The translations under genes were made by a program, and so were the position numbers. Positions 21,584-32,676 of a stretch of DNA of 64,000 nucleotides are shown here, one piece after another. This DNA is from Peronospora farinosa (Eukaryota > Oomycota > Peronosporomycetes > Peronosporales > Peronosporaceae). Each line of letters starts with the position of its first letter. Positions within the stretch are counted from its first letter, which is position 1. The stretch is from the NCBI GenBank assembly GCA_947646735.1, contig CANTFK010000818.1, positions 26,124 to 90,123 on the forward strand. The letters are read 5' to 3'. Under the pieces are notes generated by a model. That model saw only the letters and a program-made list of their open reading frames with translations. It was not told where the DNA came from and did no database searches.

Positions 21584-22771
21584 ATGGGCAAGTCTTCGAA
21601 AATTATCCGCGTTGGCCATGACGCGCCGCACCAGGTGAGCGACCATTTTGTACCCTTCACGCTGATATTGTATCGAGGCTGATCCTTTTACTGCCTCCAA
21701 ATAGCCTGATATGGAGAGCGAGAGCAGCTACAGCTTTGTGGAACTGTCCAAGCGCCAGATGAAGGTCAAAATTCAGAGCCTGACGGACGACGAGGTCTCG
21801 TTCGACCTCATAGGCGTGGATGCTGCCATAGCCAATGCGCTACGCCGAATCCTGCTGGCCGAGGTACCTACTATGGCTATTGAGCACGTATACATCTGGA
21901 ACAACTCATCCATTATTCAGGATGAGGTGTTAGCCCACCGATTAGGCCTCGTGCCGCTCAACGTGGACCCGCGCGAGTTTCAGGCATTCCCAGATAATGA
22001 AGAGGCAGAAGCCACTGACGAGAACACTATCGTCTTCAAGCTCGATGTCACCTGCACGTTTGACCCTGATCACCCGAAGGACCCTACGAAAGCGATTCAC
22101 TCTTCCGGTGCGTTCCCGTTAATTTGGGGCAGATTCAACTGCTAAAAACGTTAGATGATGGTGCTGACTGTTTCAATTGCTCTATTTTTGTTAACGAAGC
22201 GTACTCGTGCGACCTTGAGTGGGTGCCGCAAGGAAACCAGGAGGAGCGTTTTGGCTCAATTCGCCCCGTGCACGAGGAAATTTTGATCGCAAAGCTGCGG
22301 CCAGGTCAAAGCATAGCATTAGAAGCTCACTGTCGCAAGGGCGTCGGCAAAGACCACGCCAAGTTTTCCCCCGTTGCTACAGCGTCGTATCGCTTGCTGC
22401 CCAAGGTAGAACTACTGGAAAAGGTGGAGGGCGCCGACGCGAAGCGCCTAGTCGCTGAGTGCCAGATGGGTATTTTCGATATTGAAGACATGTGTGGTGT
22501 TCCAACGGCCGTGGTGAAGGACGAACGTTCCTGTACGATGTGCCGAAACTGCGTCCGCGATCCTACCTGGAATGAGAAAATTCGCCTTGGACGCCAGAGT
22601 GACCACTTTATCTTTAGTATCGAGTCCGTTGGTATGATTAAGCCCGAGGAGCTGTTGCCGGAGGCTCTCAACGTGCTTGCAGAAAAGTGTAACATTGCAT
22701 TAGAGTCATTCACGCAAGTGGACGAAGACGAAGAAATGGTCGAGGAGGAAGATGAGGAGAATGAGGCCTAG
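21584..22771 (+). CDS. RNA polymerase I and III subunit AC40 (RPAC1/POLR1C), three exons
   Basis: Exons 21584-21634, 21705-22107 and 22155-22771 (introns of 70 and 47 bp, both GT-AG) give 356 residues, close to the usual length of about 340. The alpha-like dimerisation motif is FDLIGVDAAIANALRRILLAEVPTM (ending near residue 74), followed by NNSSIIQDEVLAHRLGLVPLN. AC40-specific segments are WVPQGNQ, IRPVHEEILIAKLRPGQSI, KGVGKDHAKFSPVATASYRLLP and FSIESVGMIKPEELLPEA. These separate it from RPB3. AC40 pairs with AC19 in the assembly platform of Pol I and Pol III. CTMCRNC (278-284) resembles the ferredoxin-like cysteine motif of archaeal subunit D. The second intron is inferred because the frame changes exactly between a GTGCGT donor and a GTTAG acceptor. 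Confidence 0.93.
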
Positions 22772-23005
22772 ATTTACTTTGATAGGAGAATGGTATAGTG
22801 TCGAGAGCGTCGACAATTGAATATATGCATGCACATCTCAACTTGAACGGGTGTCTCGTAACCTCAACTTACATTGTCATATTGGCAAAACTAAAGTTCT
22901 TATTCAATCGCAGGCAGCCACCGCTTCATGCTTGAGGTCACAGCAATGTTGTGAGAGCGAAAGGCATCCAGGTCTGCGGCTCTCATCGTTCTCTCGTCAT
23001 TTCAC
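22772..23005. other. Intergenic region after AC40
   Basis: About 230 bp between two convergent ORFs. No feature seen. Confidence 0.5.
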
Positions 23006-23206
23006 TCAATTCTCCTGGTTCAGAAAGATCGAGGCAGCGCGAATCCCCACGAACACAAGCACAATCTTTGAAAGGTCCCACGCCACAGCCTTCATCTGCT
23101 TAGTGCTGTCCACCTGCGGTTTCTTCTTCTTTAGCATAAACATCTTGTTACTGTAGACGCTTGACTCGGTAGCTGTTTTATTTGAGATGACAGGTAGACA
23201 GATCAA
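23006..23206 (-). CDS. Small putative tail-anchored membrane protein
   Basis: Not recognised. The frame contains a possible 45-residue product from the ATG at 23143 (MFMLKKKKPQ): a lysine-rich start, then a single hydrophobic segment (IVLVFVGIRAASIFL) near the C-terminus and LNQEN at the end. Upstream the frame stays open to a possible acceptor (AATAAAACAG near 23184), so it could be a last exon. Small tail-anchored proteins of the mitochondrial outer membrane or ER look like this. The evidence is weak: length and hydrophobic pattern only. Confidence 0.3.
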   Translation of the reverse strand: MICLPVISNKTATESSVYSNKMFMLKKKKPQVDSTKQMKAVAWDLSKIVLVFVGIRAASIFLNQEN

Positions 23207-23490
23207 GCATCTGCCACACTAAACTTACACAAAATGTATTCTTAACTATTTATTTAAAAGCTGCACCCTGGTTCGCTTTTCTCGCCGTTTAAAAACATAA
23301 TGCGTTGATACTGTTGACTAGAGAACAAACGCTTTGCATTCACGTTCTCACAACATTTGCCGTACAAACACAATTTCAGTCATCATAAGTATGCATTTCT
23401 GGTCTGACTGAAGGCTAGAAATATCAGAGCTTAATTTGTTTCTCGAACCTCGTGTACACACCTCAAGTCCGATAACGAGATTAGTAAAAA
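23207..23490. other. AT-rich spacer before the solo LTR
   Basis: No ORF, repeat or RNA gene seen. It is the probable upstream region of the small minus-strand ORF. Confidence 0.5.
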
Positions 23491-24091
23491 TGTAGACGGG
23501 CACTTCTACGAATTTGCCTCGTGCTACTAGAACACAAGCGAGGAAGTGGTTACACCGTTTTACCTTCGCGTGCGAGGGTGGTTGTGTGGTTGGTCGACTG
23601 CTTAAGCAGTCGCACCACCAGTTGCCTCTCGCTTAAGCGAGAGTGCAACGGACTTCTAACCAAGAAGTCACCGACGTCACGTAGAAGCTTTTTCAGCTTC
23701 TCGTGCGTGGTGGTTATGTATAAGCCAATTCAAGACTGAGCTATATTTAATTAATTATAACTAAATATATGTTTAACTACTGATTGGCATATATATATAT
23801 ATATATATATATATAGATCGGATACGCGACTCTTTAGAAGCGTATCCTGTCGCATGATCTTAAATCTAGATTTAAGTTTGTGAATTACTTCCTTCTGAGA
23901 CGTCGCAATGTCTAGCTTCAACTAGCGTCATCCCTTCCCATGCGAATTCATAAATGGATATCACATTTACGAGGGTGGATCACATTTGTGTGTCGCACCC
24001 AAGTGACTGGTACAAAGTAATCATGGATACTTTTAGACCAAACATTAAGTATATTACTTAATGTTTGCGTGTAACTAGATGCCCTGTTACA
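23491..24091 (-). repeat. Solo LTR of the element B family
   Basis: About 600 bp with TGTAGACGGGC start and CCTGTTACA end, in the same orientation as B, with no internal region on either side. It differs from the B LTRs by many substitutions and a deletion of about 20 bp near 23530, so it is an older insertion. Flanks AAAAA and AAAGA are a possible imperfect target duplication. Confidence 0.9.
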
Positions 24092-24324
24092 AAAGAGGAT
24101 ATAAATGATGAAAACTCAGACCCAACGATGAAAGAGATGAAATTTTTGTCATCTTCATTGGCTGATCTTCTTTCATTCTCTAATACGAGGATAGACTTGG
24201 AGCGCTATACAGATTTTGTCACCTTCAATGCCACCAATTTTAGGGGGACCACTACAGCATGTAATTTGAGGTTGAGGTGCTGCAGCTTATGGCGCAGAAC
24301 AATAATTATTTAGCCGAGAAACAT
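24092..24324. other. Short stretch between solo LTR and element H
   Basis: The plus frame is open to 24313 (NDENSDPTMKEMKFLSSSLADLL..), without recognisable domain. It may be an eroded coding fragment; support is weak. Confidence 0.3.
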
Positions 24325-24962
24325 TGTAAAGGGGTTACACGACGGTTGTAACATCATTCCGAAAGTTGACGGTTGAAGTTTCCTTTTATTGCATATAATG
24401 CATTATTTTACTTCTCTTTAGAGAGGTATTAGGTATATGCATTAAAGATACGGTATTCGGTAATGCCGTATGTTATCGATTAGGATTCGATAATCGATAA
24501 CGCTGTACTAAGTACATCATACACAGATGCTTAGACGATACGTCGTCCAATAGCAAAGTCTGCATATAGTAATTACTATTATAGTAATTAATCTAGTGTA
24601 GGGTACTTAGAGTAGGACAATTCATAAAATCTTAAAGCATAAATAAAATCAGTTCTCATTTTGAGTTTAAGATCGCAAGTCGTTCTGACTTTTTCTCTTG
24701 TGCACTTCGTGCGTTTATTCTCTGAACCTCTAAGCTTCTAGCTTGTTCTTGCACTCTGTGCGTTGGTTCTCTGAACCTTAGCTTACTGCTTGTTGACTAA
24801 AAGTTTCTTTCCTAGTTCCTTAAAACAGGGTGACTTTAAGTCGTTTAATTAGTTCCTTAGAACTAAGTAGCTTTTAGCCTTAACTCTATTTAGTTCTCTA
24901 AAACTAAAAGGATTTCAACCTAAAGTCTTCCTCTGGCATAAGAGCTGTGCAGCTCCGATACA
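24325..24962 (+). repeat. Probable 5' LTR of element H
   Basis: TGTAAAGGGG start and CCGATACA end immediately before the primer-binding site. AT-rich, with a TTAGTTCCTTAGAACTAA-type palindrome. Confidence 0.55.
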
Positions 24963-24964
24963 CT

Positions 24965-24984
24965 TGGTAGCACTTGTAGTCAAT
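24965..24984 (+). other. Primer-binding site of element H
   Basis: TGGTAGCACTTGTAGTCAAT, nearly the same as in D (TGGTAGCACTTAGTAATCC). Confidence 0.65.
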
Positions 24985-25182
24985 CCTACACCTGAGTCTT
25001 TAAAGACTGAGCCTCTGTGAGGATGGAGAATCACAAAATCACCTCTCTGAGGCGCAACGACTCGCACTCCTTCGCTATAGAACAGAAGTGCTATTGGCGC
25101 GAGCCATTAACTGAGTCAGTGAGTGTGAGTGTTTGAGTTGATAAACTCCAATGTCAATAATAATAGTGTTGAGCAGAGCTCA

Positions 25183-25824
25183 ATGACACCTAGTGGAACG
25201 GCACGTACTCCGTTGAGTGATACTCATAGTAATATTGAGACACTGGATGTCGGTGATGACATCGGCCCTAGTATAGAGTAAGTTAAGGTCGATGACCTTG
25301 TTAGTGATATTGGCTGTAAATGCGATCCACTGGATGTCGGTAATGACATCGACTCTCGTATAGAGTAAGTTAAGGTCGATGACCTTGTTAGTGATGTCAC
25401 TGGTAATAGCGACTCACTGGATGTCGGTAATAACATCGGCTCTTGTATAGAGCAAGTTAAGGTCGATGAACTTGTTAGTGATGTCACTGGTACTAGTGAC
25501 TCACTGGATGTCAATACTGACATCGGCTCTCGCATAGGGCAGGTTAAGGTCAAGGAATCTGTTGACCTTGGGGATGATGTTATCCCAATAACTTTACAAA
25601 GTACGGTCTCATCACTGATACTGCAGCGTCGCCAACAGCAGATGGCGACTGCGAGACGTAAAACGTCTGTTTTATCGCGTAGTAATGTCAGTGACCAGTT
25701 GTACACCCTAGTCAACGGAGTGACAGGTGATGTAGATGGTGAGGTTGACCTTGAGGTCCTCCCATCACTTAATGCTCTCTTAGAGCTAGATGAAATGTCT
25801 GTGGATGAAATTCATCAGGCCTGA
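25183..25824 (+). pseudogene. Gag-like ORF of element H with 29-residue repeats
   Basis: From ATG 25183 one frame runs to 25824 except for two TAA stops (25279 and 25366). These lie at the same position in repeats 1 and 2, where repeats 3 and 4 have CAA and CAG. Four copies of a 29-residue unit (DSLDVGNDIGSRIEQVKVDD..) are followed by [22 protein letters not shown] and an acidic end. The downstream sequence resumes in another frame ([21 protein letters not shown]). No zinc knuckle is reached. Identification as gag rests on position after the primer-binding site. Confidence 0.5.
25241..25588 (+). repeat. Four 87-bp tandem repeats
   Basis: Units start at 25241, 25328, 25415 and 25502, each with CACTGGATGTC. 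The exact 87-bp period keeps the reading frame. Confidence 0.9.
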
Positions 25825-25937
25825 AGGCAGGTGCTTTATCCGATATGGTAATCATTCGACCTAATCTCGAGCTGAACTCATCCTCATTTGTCGATGAGAC
25901 AGTCCTCGAAGATACAAAGGCGGCACTTAATGCACGT

Positions 25938-26790
25938 GTGGCGAAGCGAAGGAGTGAATTTGGCGAAGTGTGATCGCATATTTCGGTTAAGTCCGAAATG
26001 GCCAATATTGATGAATCGCGATCTCGCAGAATAGTTTCGAGATGATGGCAAATGGGATGGAAAACAGTGAGCGGTGGAGTTTGCAGTTCTATGTGGGTTA
26101 AATATGGCCTAGAAACTACGCAATTGCGATCTCCGGTATCTTTCGATGGAGATCCGCGTGAACGCGATCGCTAAGAAGGAGGATTGGTACATCCACGTAT
26201 GTGGAAGACGGTCTGGTGTGAATCACGTCGCTATGGAAGACTGGAATGACATGTCATATAGATGGACCATCTCACATGACCCGAGAAACGGTGAAGATGA
26301 TCCGGCGGACCGCAATCCGATATTAACTATTAGTACCACAATCCGATACTAATTTGTGGCGAAGTGAAGGAGTGAATTTCGCAAAGTGTGATCACATATT
26401 TTCGGTTAAGTCCGAAATGGCCAATATTGATGAGTCGCGATCTCGCGGCCAATATTGATGAGTCGCGATCTCGCAGAAAGGTTTCGAGATGACGTCAAAT
26501 GGGATGGAAAATAGTGAATGGTGGAGTTTGCAGTTCTAGGTGGGCTAAATATGGCCTAGAAACTACGCAATTGCGATCTCCAGTATTTCCGATGGCAATC
26601 CGCGTGAACGCGATCGCTAAGAAGGAGGATGGGTACATCCAAGTATGTGGAAGACGGTCTGGTGTGGATCACGTCGCTATGGAAGACTGGAATGAGGTGG
26701 ACATGAGATGGCCATCTCACATGACCTGAGAAACGGTGAAGAGGATAAGTCGTGATCCGGCGTATCGCGATCCGATGCTAATATTTAGTA
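25938..26790 (+). repeat. Two tandem copies of a roughly 418-bp unit
   Basis: Starts GTGGCGAAG..GGAGTGAATTT at 25938 and again at 26356; both units carry GGTTAAGTCCGAAATGGCC. The second unit contains a further 28-bp duplication (about 26418-26474). Probably part of the 5' LTR of element C, but no boundary could be fixed. Confidence 0.75.
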
Positions 26791-27066
26791 TCGCGATCCG
26801 ATATTAATTTTTATACCGCGATCCGATATTAATTATTAGTACCGCGATCCGATATTAATTTTTAGTACCGCGATCCGATATTAATTATTAGTACCGCGAT
26901 CCGATATTAATTATTTAGTATCGCGTTCCGATATTAATTATTTAGTAACGCGATCCGGTACTAATTATAAGTACCGCGATCCGATATATTAATTATTAGT
27001 ACCACGATCCGATACTAATTATTAGTAGCGCGATCCAAAATTAATTATTTAGTACCGCGATCCAAT
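26756..27066 (+). repeat. Short tandem array with CGCGATCCGATATTAATTA units
   Basis: About ten copies of a 26-28 bp unit (TTAGTACCGCGATCCGATAT plus AATTA), with small variations. Confidence 0.85.
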
Positions 27067-27774
27067 ACTAAACTGGTATTTGATCCAAGCGAGGTAGCGA
27101 TCCAGATAGCGGCGATATTGGAGTGGACCACATTACAAGATCTGATTTCTCCGAAAGGGCGATACGTGGCAACAGATCCTGAGCTACAGATAGTCAAGAT
27201 CATAGGTTTTGGTATTTGATTGGTTAACATTAACAGCGATCAATTTGCTTCTAAGTACACGTGTCGACTTCTCTTCCGGGCTGGATTCTTTGGCCACCCG
27301 ACGTCTCAAGGAAGTCTACATACTACGCAAGTCATATCCCTGGATTGTTTGGCCAGGGATTGCAAGAATTCTTAACAAAACAACTCAAGCTGCGATTGGA
27401 CGCAGAGGACTAAGAAGTCCAGATACAAGATCGCGAGACGGCTCAAGTGGTCAGAAGGCAAGCGGATCAAGTATCAACCAATTAGATAAGGCGATCTCAA
27501 GGGAGATCAGGGCGACTCAAATAGAGCACCCCAAGAACAACTGCGATCGTGTGAGGAATTCCACTCGATCGCCCCCCCACCTATCCCTAACACAATCAAG
27601 TTCAACATCGACTCAAGTCTGCCGAGAAGAGAGCAACCCGCCCTACCGACGGGTACACAAGGTGAGGAAGGCTATACACACGGAATCGGGGTACCCCCTC
27701 CGTTAGTCGGTCGTCCGGGCGCCAGTGGAGAGTTGGGATCGAATCAGCAATTTTGCGAATCCCACTCCACCACA
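27067..27774 (+). other. Leader / LTR end of element C
   Basis: Homologous to the minus strand of 52880-52300, e.g. GGTATTTGATTGGTTAACAT, GACTTCTCTTCCGGG, GATCGCGAGACGGCTCAAGT and GGGCGCCAGTG. It therefore belongs to the LTR and leader of this lineage. The LTR/leader border and primer-binding site could not be fixed. Confidence 0.6.
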
Positions 27775-30065
27775 ATGGTGCGCGTGCCCGGATCTTCTGG
27801 TGACTCGGGATTTCACCGTGAGTCCCTGAGAGAAGATGTAAAGGTCAAAATTGAACCTGGGATTGAAGCGTCAGCGGCAAAGGGATCACCGCAGACGTGT
27901 GAAGAAAAAAGATCCCCGGATCATCAGCGTTTTGGGAGGGGCGCAGATGAGCAGAAAACAAAAGAGGAAGATCGATCACTTGATCTGGAAGAAAAACCTC
28001 TACCCCCTCCCCAGGTCCCTTCGAGGACCCCTGCGGATCACGTTGCAAAACGCGATCCGCTGGATAAAAACCCTTCGGTCATAACCGAGGGAAGTTTATC
28101 CAAAACCACTTCGAATTCGAAGAAGAAGAAGAATTCGAAGTCATCTCGAGTGAAGATGAAGGCGCCTGAGTCGGATCATGATGATGCCGACATGAAGCTG
28201 GCGCATGAGGAAGACAAGACGAAAGGATGGCAACTGGATCAGCTGGAATGGTGTTTTCATTGGAAGGCGCTTAAAGATCTGTTGCCAAGCGATCCCGTTC
28301 TAAGGATTTTGAAGCCGAAGTTAATTGGATCGCTGCGAGGACCAATTTCAGCTCCCATTCCGACACCGAACCAGTTGGAAGCGATCCGTCGGCTTATGGA
28401 GCTGCTCCAAAATGCTGGATTCACCGCTGGAGCTTTTGACGCGCAGGTGCTGTTGGAATGCGATCATGATCGGGTGATCCAAGCAGGGCGATCTCTCTTT
28501 TCGAAGCTAGTTCCTCTAATTGGAGAGCGCGATCCGGTGGATCAGACGATCCAGCCGATTGCCGATATACCAAAAGGATATCATACGGGATCTTCGCAGT
28601 ATATGTCAGCGGAATCCGAAGGGGAGTCGGACGACTCGATTAATATGCAGCGAATGTCACTTGGACCGGCTGGTGCAGCGCATATTCGCGAGCGACTGGC
28701 GCCGATTAAGGCCAGAGAACAATCAACGACGGCACTCACAGCTGAAGACATGAATGTGACTGGATCAGGTCAATTGCAATCCTATTTTGAAGCTGCTATG
28801 AGAAAGTACGAGCAGGATCAAGCTCGCATGATCGCCAGTCAATCCGCATTCCCCACAAACACCCCAAAAGTTTGCATTTCGGATGTGGATATGGAATCGG
28901 CCGGATCGCGTCAATCGCGATCCAATAATTACGATCCAGACGATTTGGGTCTGGAGGATCTAAGACGGCCACAAGTCGCAAGTTCAGGCGCTGTACCTAA
29001 TGGTGGACTTGTCACGCAGCGGATTCGAATGTCTGCGATCGCAGATCTAAAAGAATTTACAGGACGGGACAAGGATGAAGATCGAGCGAGAAGTTGGGTT
29101 GACAAGGCCAAGTCGGCGTTCTTACGCGGCCAAGCCCCGGATAGTGAAAAATGCCTAGTATTTGGTAATTTACTCACGGGGCCGGCACGAAATTGGTATA
29201 GCCAGTTAAGTCGATCCACTCGGAACTCTTGGAAGTCGTTGTTGGAACCTTCACGATCCAGTATTGTGGATATGGTATGTCTGTCGGGAGACAATACTAT
29301 CATGCGAAGAAGCGATCCGATGAAACGCCATTGGAATATTTGTATCGGCTGAATGTAGCCGCGATCCGAGCAAAAATTCCCATTCGGGAGGGATCGCCCT
29401 CAATTCGCCGAGAACATGTGGAAAATTTCATTGGTACGCTTGATGATCGCGATCTGGATAAGCAGTTGACGTTGTTACGCTTTGGAGACGCCGACGATAT
29501 GGAAGAGACTCTTCGAACATATCAACGCATGGAGGGAAGACCGTATCCGAGTGCAATGGGGTCAAGCAAATTTCGTCAGCGATCTGCGTCGGCATCCACT
29601 CCGGCACCCTCGAAACCAACTCGTGCTGTGAGAGCGATTCGTCTGGAAGGCAGTAGCAGTGAGTCAGACTCGGATATTAGTGGATCAGACGCCGAAATAG
29701 ATCGACGCAACCTATGTGTGGCCACAGTACCAGATCGCGTGAAGAAATTCAGCGATCAACGCGCGGGATCGGACCATTTGGATCAAGATCGCGGTCCAGA
29801 TCGCGTGGTGAATCAGAAGGCTTGTACCCATTGTGGGTCGAAGAAGCACGATGATCGTGGATGCTGGAAGAGACTAACGTGTCAGAAGTGTGGTCGTAAG
29901 GGACATCCTTCAGACAAGTGTTTTTACACCTGTGCTGCCTGCGGAGATATCTATGAACATGGAAAATGTCGAATGGAAGAATTCTACAACATGATACGCA
30001 AGTGGTATGTCCCAACCAAGCATGCTGGAATGCTTCCGTCGAAGGCTGAAGAAATGTTAAACTAG
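27775..30065 (+). pseudogene. Gag of element C
   Basis: Starts at ATG 27775. A long charged N-terminal region leads to the capsid core (MELLQNAGFTAGAFDAQVLL, IADLKEFTGRDKDEDRARSW, GNLLTGPARNWYSQLSRST, YLYRLNVAAIRAKIP). Two CX2CX4HX4C knuckles follow (CTHCGSKKHDDRGC and CQKCGRKGHPSDKC), then a third cysteine cluster CAACGDIYEHGKC. A frameshift near 29250 separates the core from the knuckle part. It aligns along its length with the gag of element F. Confidence 0.85.
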
Positions 30066-30258
30066 GACACTCGCCAGGTTGGAATCTGGTACGAGCCGAG
30101 CGTTCTAGGCTCTGCATTTATGCATTTGTGGAAAGAAGATCGACAGATCAGGGCGTTAACACTCAGATCGACCCAAATAATACATGTGAGATTCAAAATT
30201 TCTGCGTTCAATATCAAGCGTCGTAAGAGATGATGAATATGCCCGATCGCCTGCGAAA

Positions 30259-30801
30259 ATGGAGCTCGACTTAGCACCAGGTGAATCACGGGGATATTGG
30301 AAATATCATACCCCAGGAAAATGGTTCAAGCAAGCCAAGGCAACGGGCAAGATCAACAATGAAAACGCGATCATGTTATTTGATTCTGGTGCCGAAGTCT
30401 CAATCGTCGACACCACCTTTGCTCGTAAGGTAGGATCTGTCATGACGAGAGTCGGAAGCAAGAATGTGCTGGGATTGGTGAGAACACATACATGACGGAT
30501 GGTCGTACAAGAATCAAGATCACGCTGAATGGATCGCTAGTCTATTCTTTCGATGCTTGGGTAGGAGATCAAGTAGGTCAAGCAAGACGCGATCCTAGGA
30601 ATAGATTTCATGGTCCCAGCTGGAATACGCCTGGATTTAGCAGATGGAACACTTTGTTTGCCTGATGAGGTCAGAATCCTTCAGAATGGACGAAGACCTC
30701 CGTATCGGGCGACCATACAAGCGATCACAGTAGCAGATCAGCATGTGGTGATCCCAGTGGGTAAATCGACCGAAAGGAAAATCGGAGTTAGTCCTCCTTA
30801 G
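30259..30801 (+). pseudogene. Aspartic protease of element C
   Basis: MLFDSGAEVSIVDTTFARKVG is the retropepsin active-site region. It is followed, after a frameshift near 30490, by a segment with LDLADGTLCLPDEVRI. This second part corresponds to 60388-59798 of element F. Broken by at least one frameshift. Confidence 0.8.
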
Positions 30802-31003
30802 GATAAGAATTGGGTGAGGCGCGATCCGAAATGTGTGCCCACCGTGACTACGGGACCTGGTCAGATCAAGTATTTACAGCTTACTGATATCAGCGACCAA
30901 GAGGTGATTTAAGTCATGGACCGCCATTAGGTTGGTGGATGGTCATGGATATGATACCTCGGTCTCCAGGATATGTCTCGGTGGGATCGCGTTGGAATAA
31001 CGA

Positions 31004-32308
31004 ATGGCAGACATTGGCGTTCGAAACGACAACGGGTCGCGAAGAAGAACCACCGGAAGAATTTACCGGACCGCTAGTGGATCATTTTTCATACCCTACG
31101 CCGAAGAAGATTTTAATGCGTTCAAAGGAGGAAGCAGAAAAAGGAATACGGAAACGGTGAAACTCGCGTCACGATCCAATGATGAATGCAATGCGATAAG
31201 AGAATTCGGTGACAACAATATGGAAGATTCGGTGATCGAAGATGAAAGTAAACAATTAGCGCAATCACCATGGGTGATCAATGCGATCAAAGGGACGTCA
31301 AATGTCGATCACGCGCAAGAGCCGTGGGGTGAAGAAAAGTACACTCACAATAACTACACACAGGAATGTATGGAGTGCGATCCGACAGTTAATGATCGTG
31401 ATCTGGCTGATCTGGCAATCAATGAACCCGATCTGGTAATTAATGGCCGCGATCTGGCCGATTCGGTAATTAAGGACCGTGATCTGGCCGATCTGGTAAC
31501 TAATGACGACGATTTGGCTGGTCCGACAATCGGTGACCGCGATCTGGCCTATATGGTTCGTGATCTGCGAGAACAAGAGCAAGCCAATTATACTACGACT
31601 ATCAACGACGAATTTATTCTAGCCGGAGGAAGTGTACAGATGAAGCCTGAAGACTCGATGTATTATCACGAGAGTGGTGAATTGTATGCCGAAGACGTGG
31701 ATCAGCATATGGCTGTCTTGCCTGATATTGTGTCATCCACCGAAGAAGCTACGATTGATGATATCCAAGTGGGCGATCCGGGAGTTCCTCTAAACAAGGA
31801 CCAAGAAGGTCTACGGCAATTGATTTGGGCGAACCGACACTTACTCATCGGCAAAGGAAACGCGCTTCCTCCTGCAGCTCGAGGAGCAGTATGTGATATC
31901 GATGTTGGTGGAGCACACCCTATCGCACAACGAGTACGACCGGTCGCTCCCAAATTTCGCGAGAAGTTATCTGACTTAATCAAAGGATTACAATCAGCCA
32001 GGATTATTCAGCCGTCGACATCACCACGGGCTTCGCCGATTGTGGTAATTATAAAAAAGGATGGTGTCGACATCCGGTTATGTATTGACTATCGGCGGGT
32101 GAATCAACTCACGAGATTGATGGTGTATCCTATGCCTCTGATTAGCGAATTATTGCAAGATATGGATAAAGCTATGTGGTATTGTTCGTTGGATATGGCC
32201 AGTGGATTTTGGGTCGTGGAAATGACCGAGCGAGCAAGAATAATTTCTGCGTTTATCACGCCGTCAGGCTTGTTTGAGTGGTTACAGATGCCGTTTGGGC
32301 TAAAAGAT
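31004..32308 (+). pseudogene. Protease/RT linker and RT N-terminal half of element C
   Basis: The linker holds repeats of the type DRDLADLVTND/INEPDLVINGRDL. RT fingers and palm follow: HPIAQRVRPVAPKFREKL, SPIVVIIKKDGVDIRLCIDYRRVNQL, MWYCSLDMASGFWVVEM and FEWLQMPFGLK. The sequence is cut by element D exactly after GLK. The apparent ORF end at 32365 lies in the D LTR and is not part of the protein. Confidence 0.88.
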
Positions 32309-32650
32309 TGTAATGGGCTACATTACACATATAGCATTAACACAAATAAACAATTACATATGTAGGCAGGTGCTGGGCCCGAATAGCGGGCACAGCGTGG
32401 TAATTTATTATTGGTTTATTATTGGGCCTAAAGTCCCCAATATGGACCAATGATAAATCAACCTGAAATTGTGTGGTTCCCGAAAGGCGGGAACACTGTC
32501 GTATTTATTACGACTAAAATCTTCGTAATTAGTACGAATTAAAACCAAAATAAAAATCAGAGTTAAATTTACTTAATACCTAATACTCGGGCTTGAGTCT
32601 TCCTCAAGCGCACGTGTAAGCTAGTGACGGTACGTTCTAGCCCCGTTACA
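32309..32650 (+). repeat. 5' LTR of element D
   Basis: Starts TGTAATGGGCTAC and ends CCCCGTTACA. Reverse complement of the A and E LTRs as printed. Confidence 0.95.
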
Positions 32651-32652
32651 CC

Positions 32653-32671
32653 TGGTAGCACTTAGTAATCC
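32653..32671 (+). other. Primer-binding site of element D
   Basis: TGGTAGCACTTAGTAATCC, two bases after the LTR. The first eight bases complement the UGCUACCA end of initiator tRNA-Met. Confidence 0.7.
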
Positions 32672-32676
32672 TTCCT

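Larger units (their letters stand above)
24325..25937 (+). mobile_element. Gypsy element H, 5' part only
   Basis: An LTR-like block (24325-24962) is followed two bases later by a TGGTAGCACT primer-binding site, a leader and a gag-like ORF. No pol is present: the element is cut at about 25.94 kb, where the repeat arrays linked to element C begin. No second LTR is in the window, so the 5' LTR boundary is inferred from TGTAAAGGGG. Confidence 0.6.

Noticed and set aside
22124..22154. Separate start for the second half of AC40 (ATG 22124)
   Set aside because: The frame change is explained by a 47-bp GT-AG intron, and the protein aligns as one.
22851..23156. Plus ORF of 101 codons after AC40
   Set aside because: Antisense to the small minus ORF and without recognisable features.
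25224..25715. Minus ORF of 163 codons with [13 protein letters not shown] repeats
   Set aside because: Shadow of the 87-bp repeats; the plus frame fits the position after a primer-binding site better.
31004..32365. Long ORF ending in a GLHYTYSINTNKQLHM-like tail
   Set aside because: The tail is translated D LTR; the true C RT continues at 40139.
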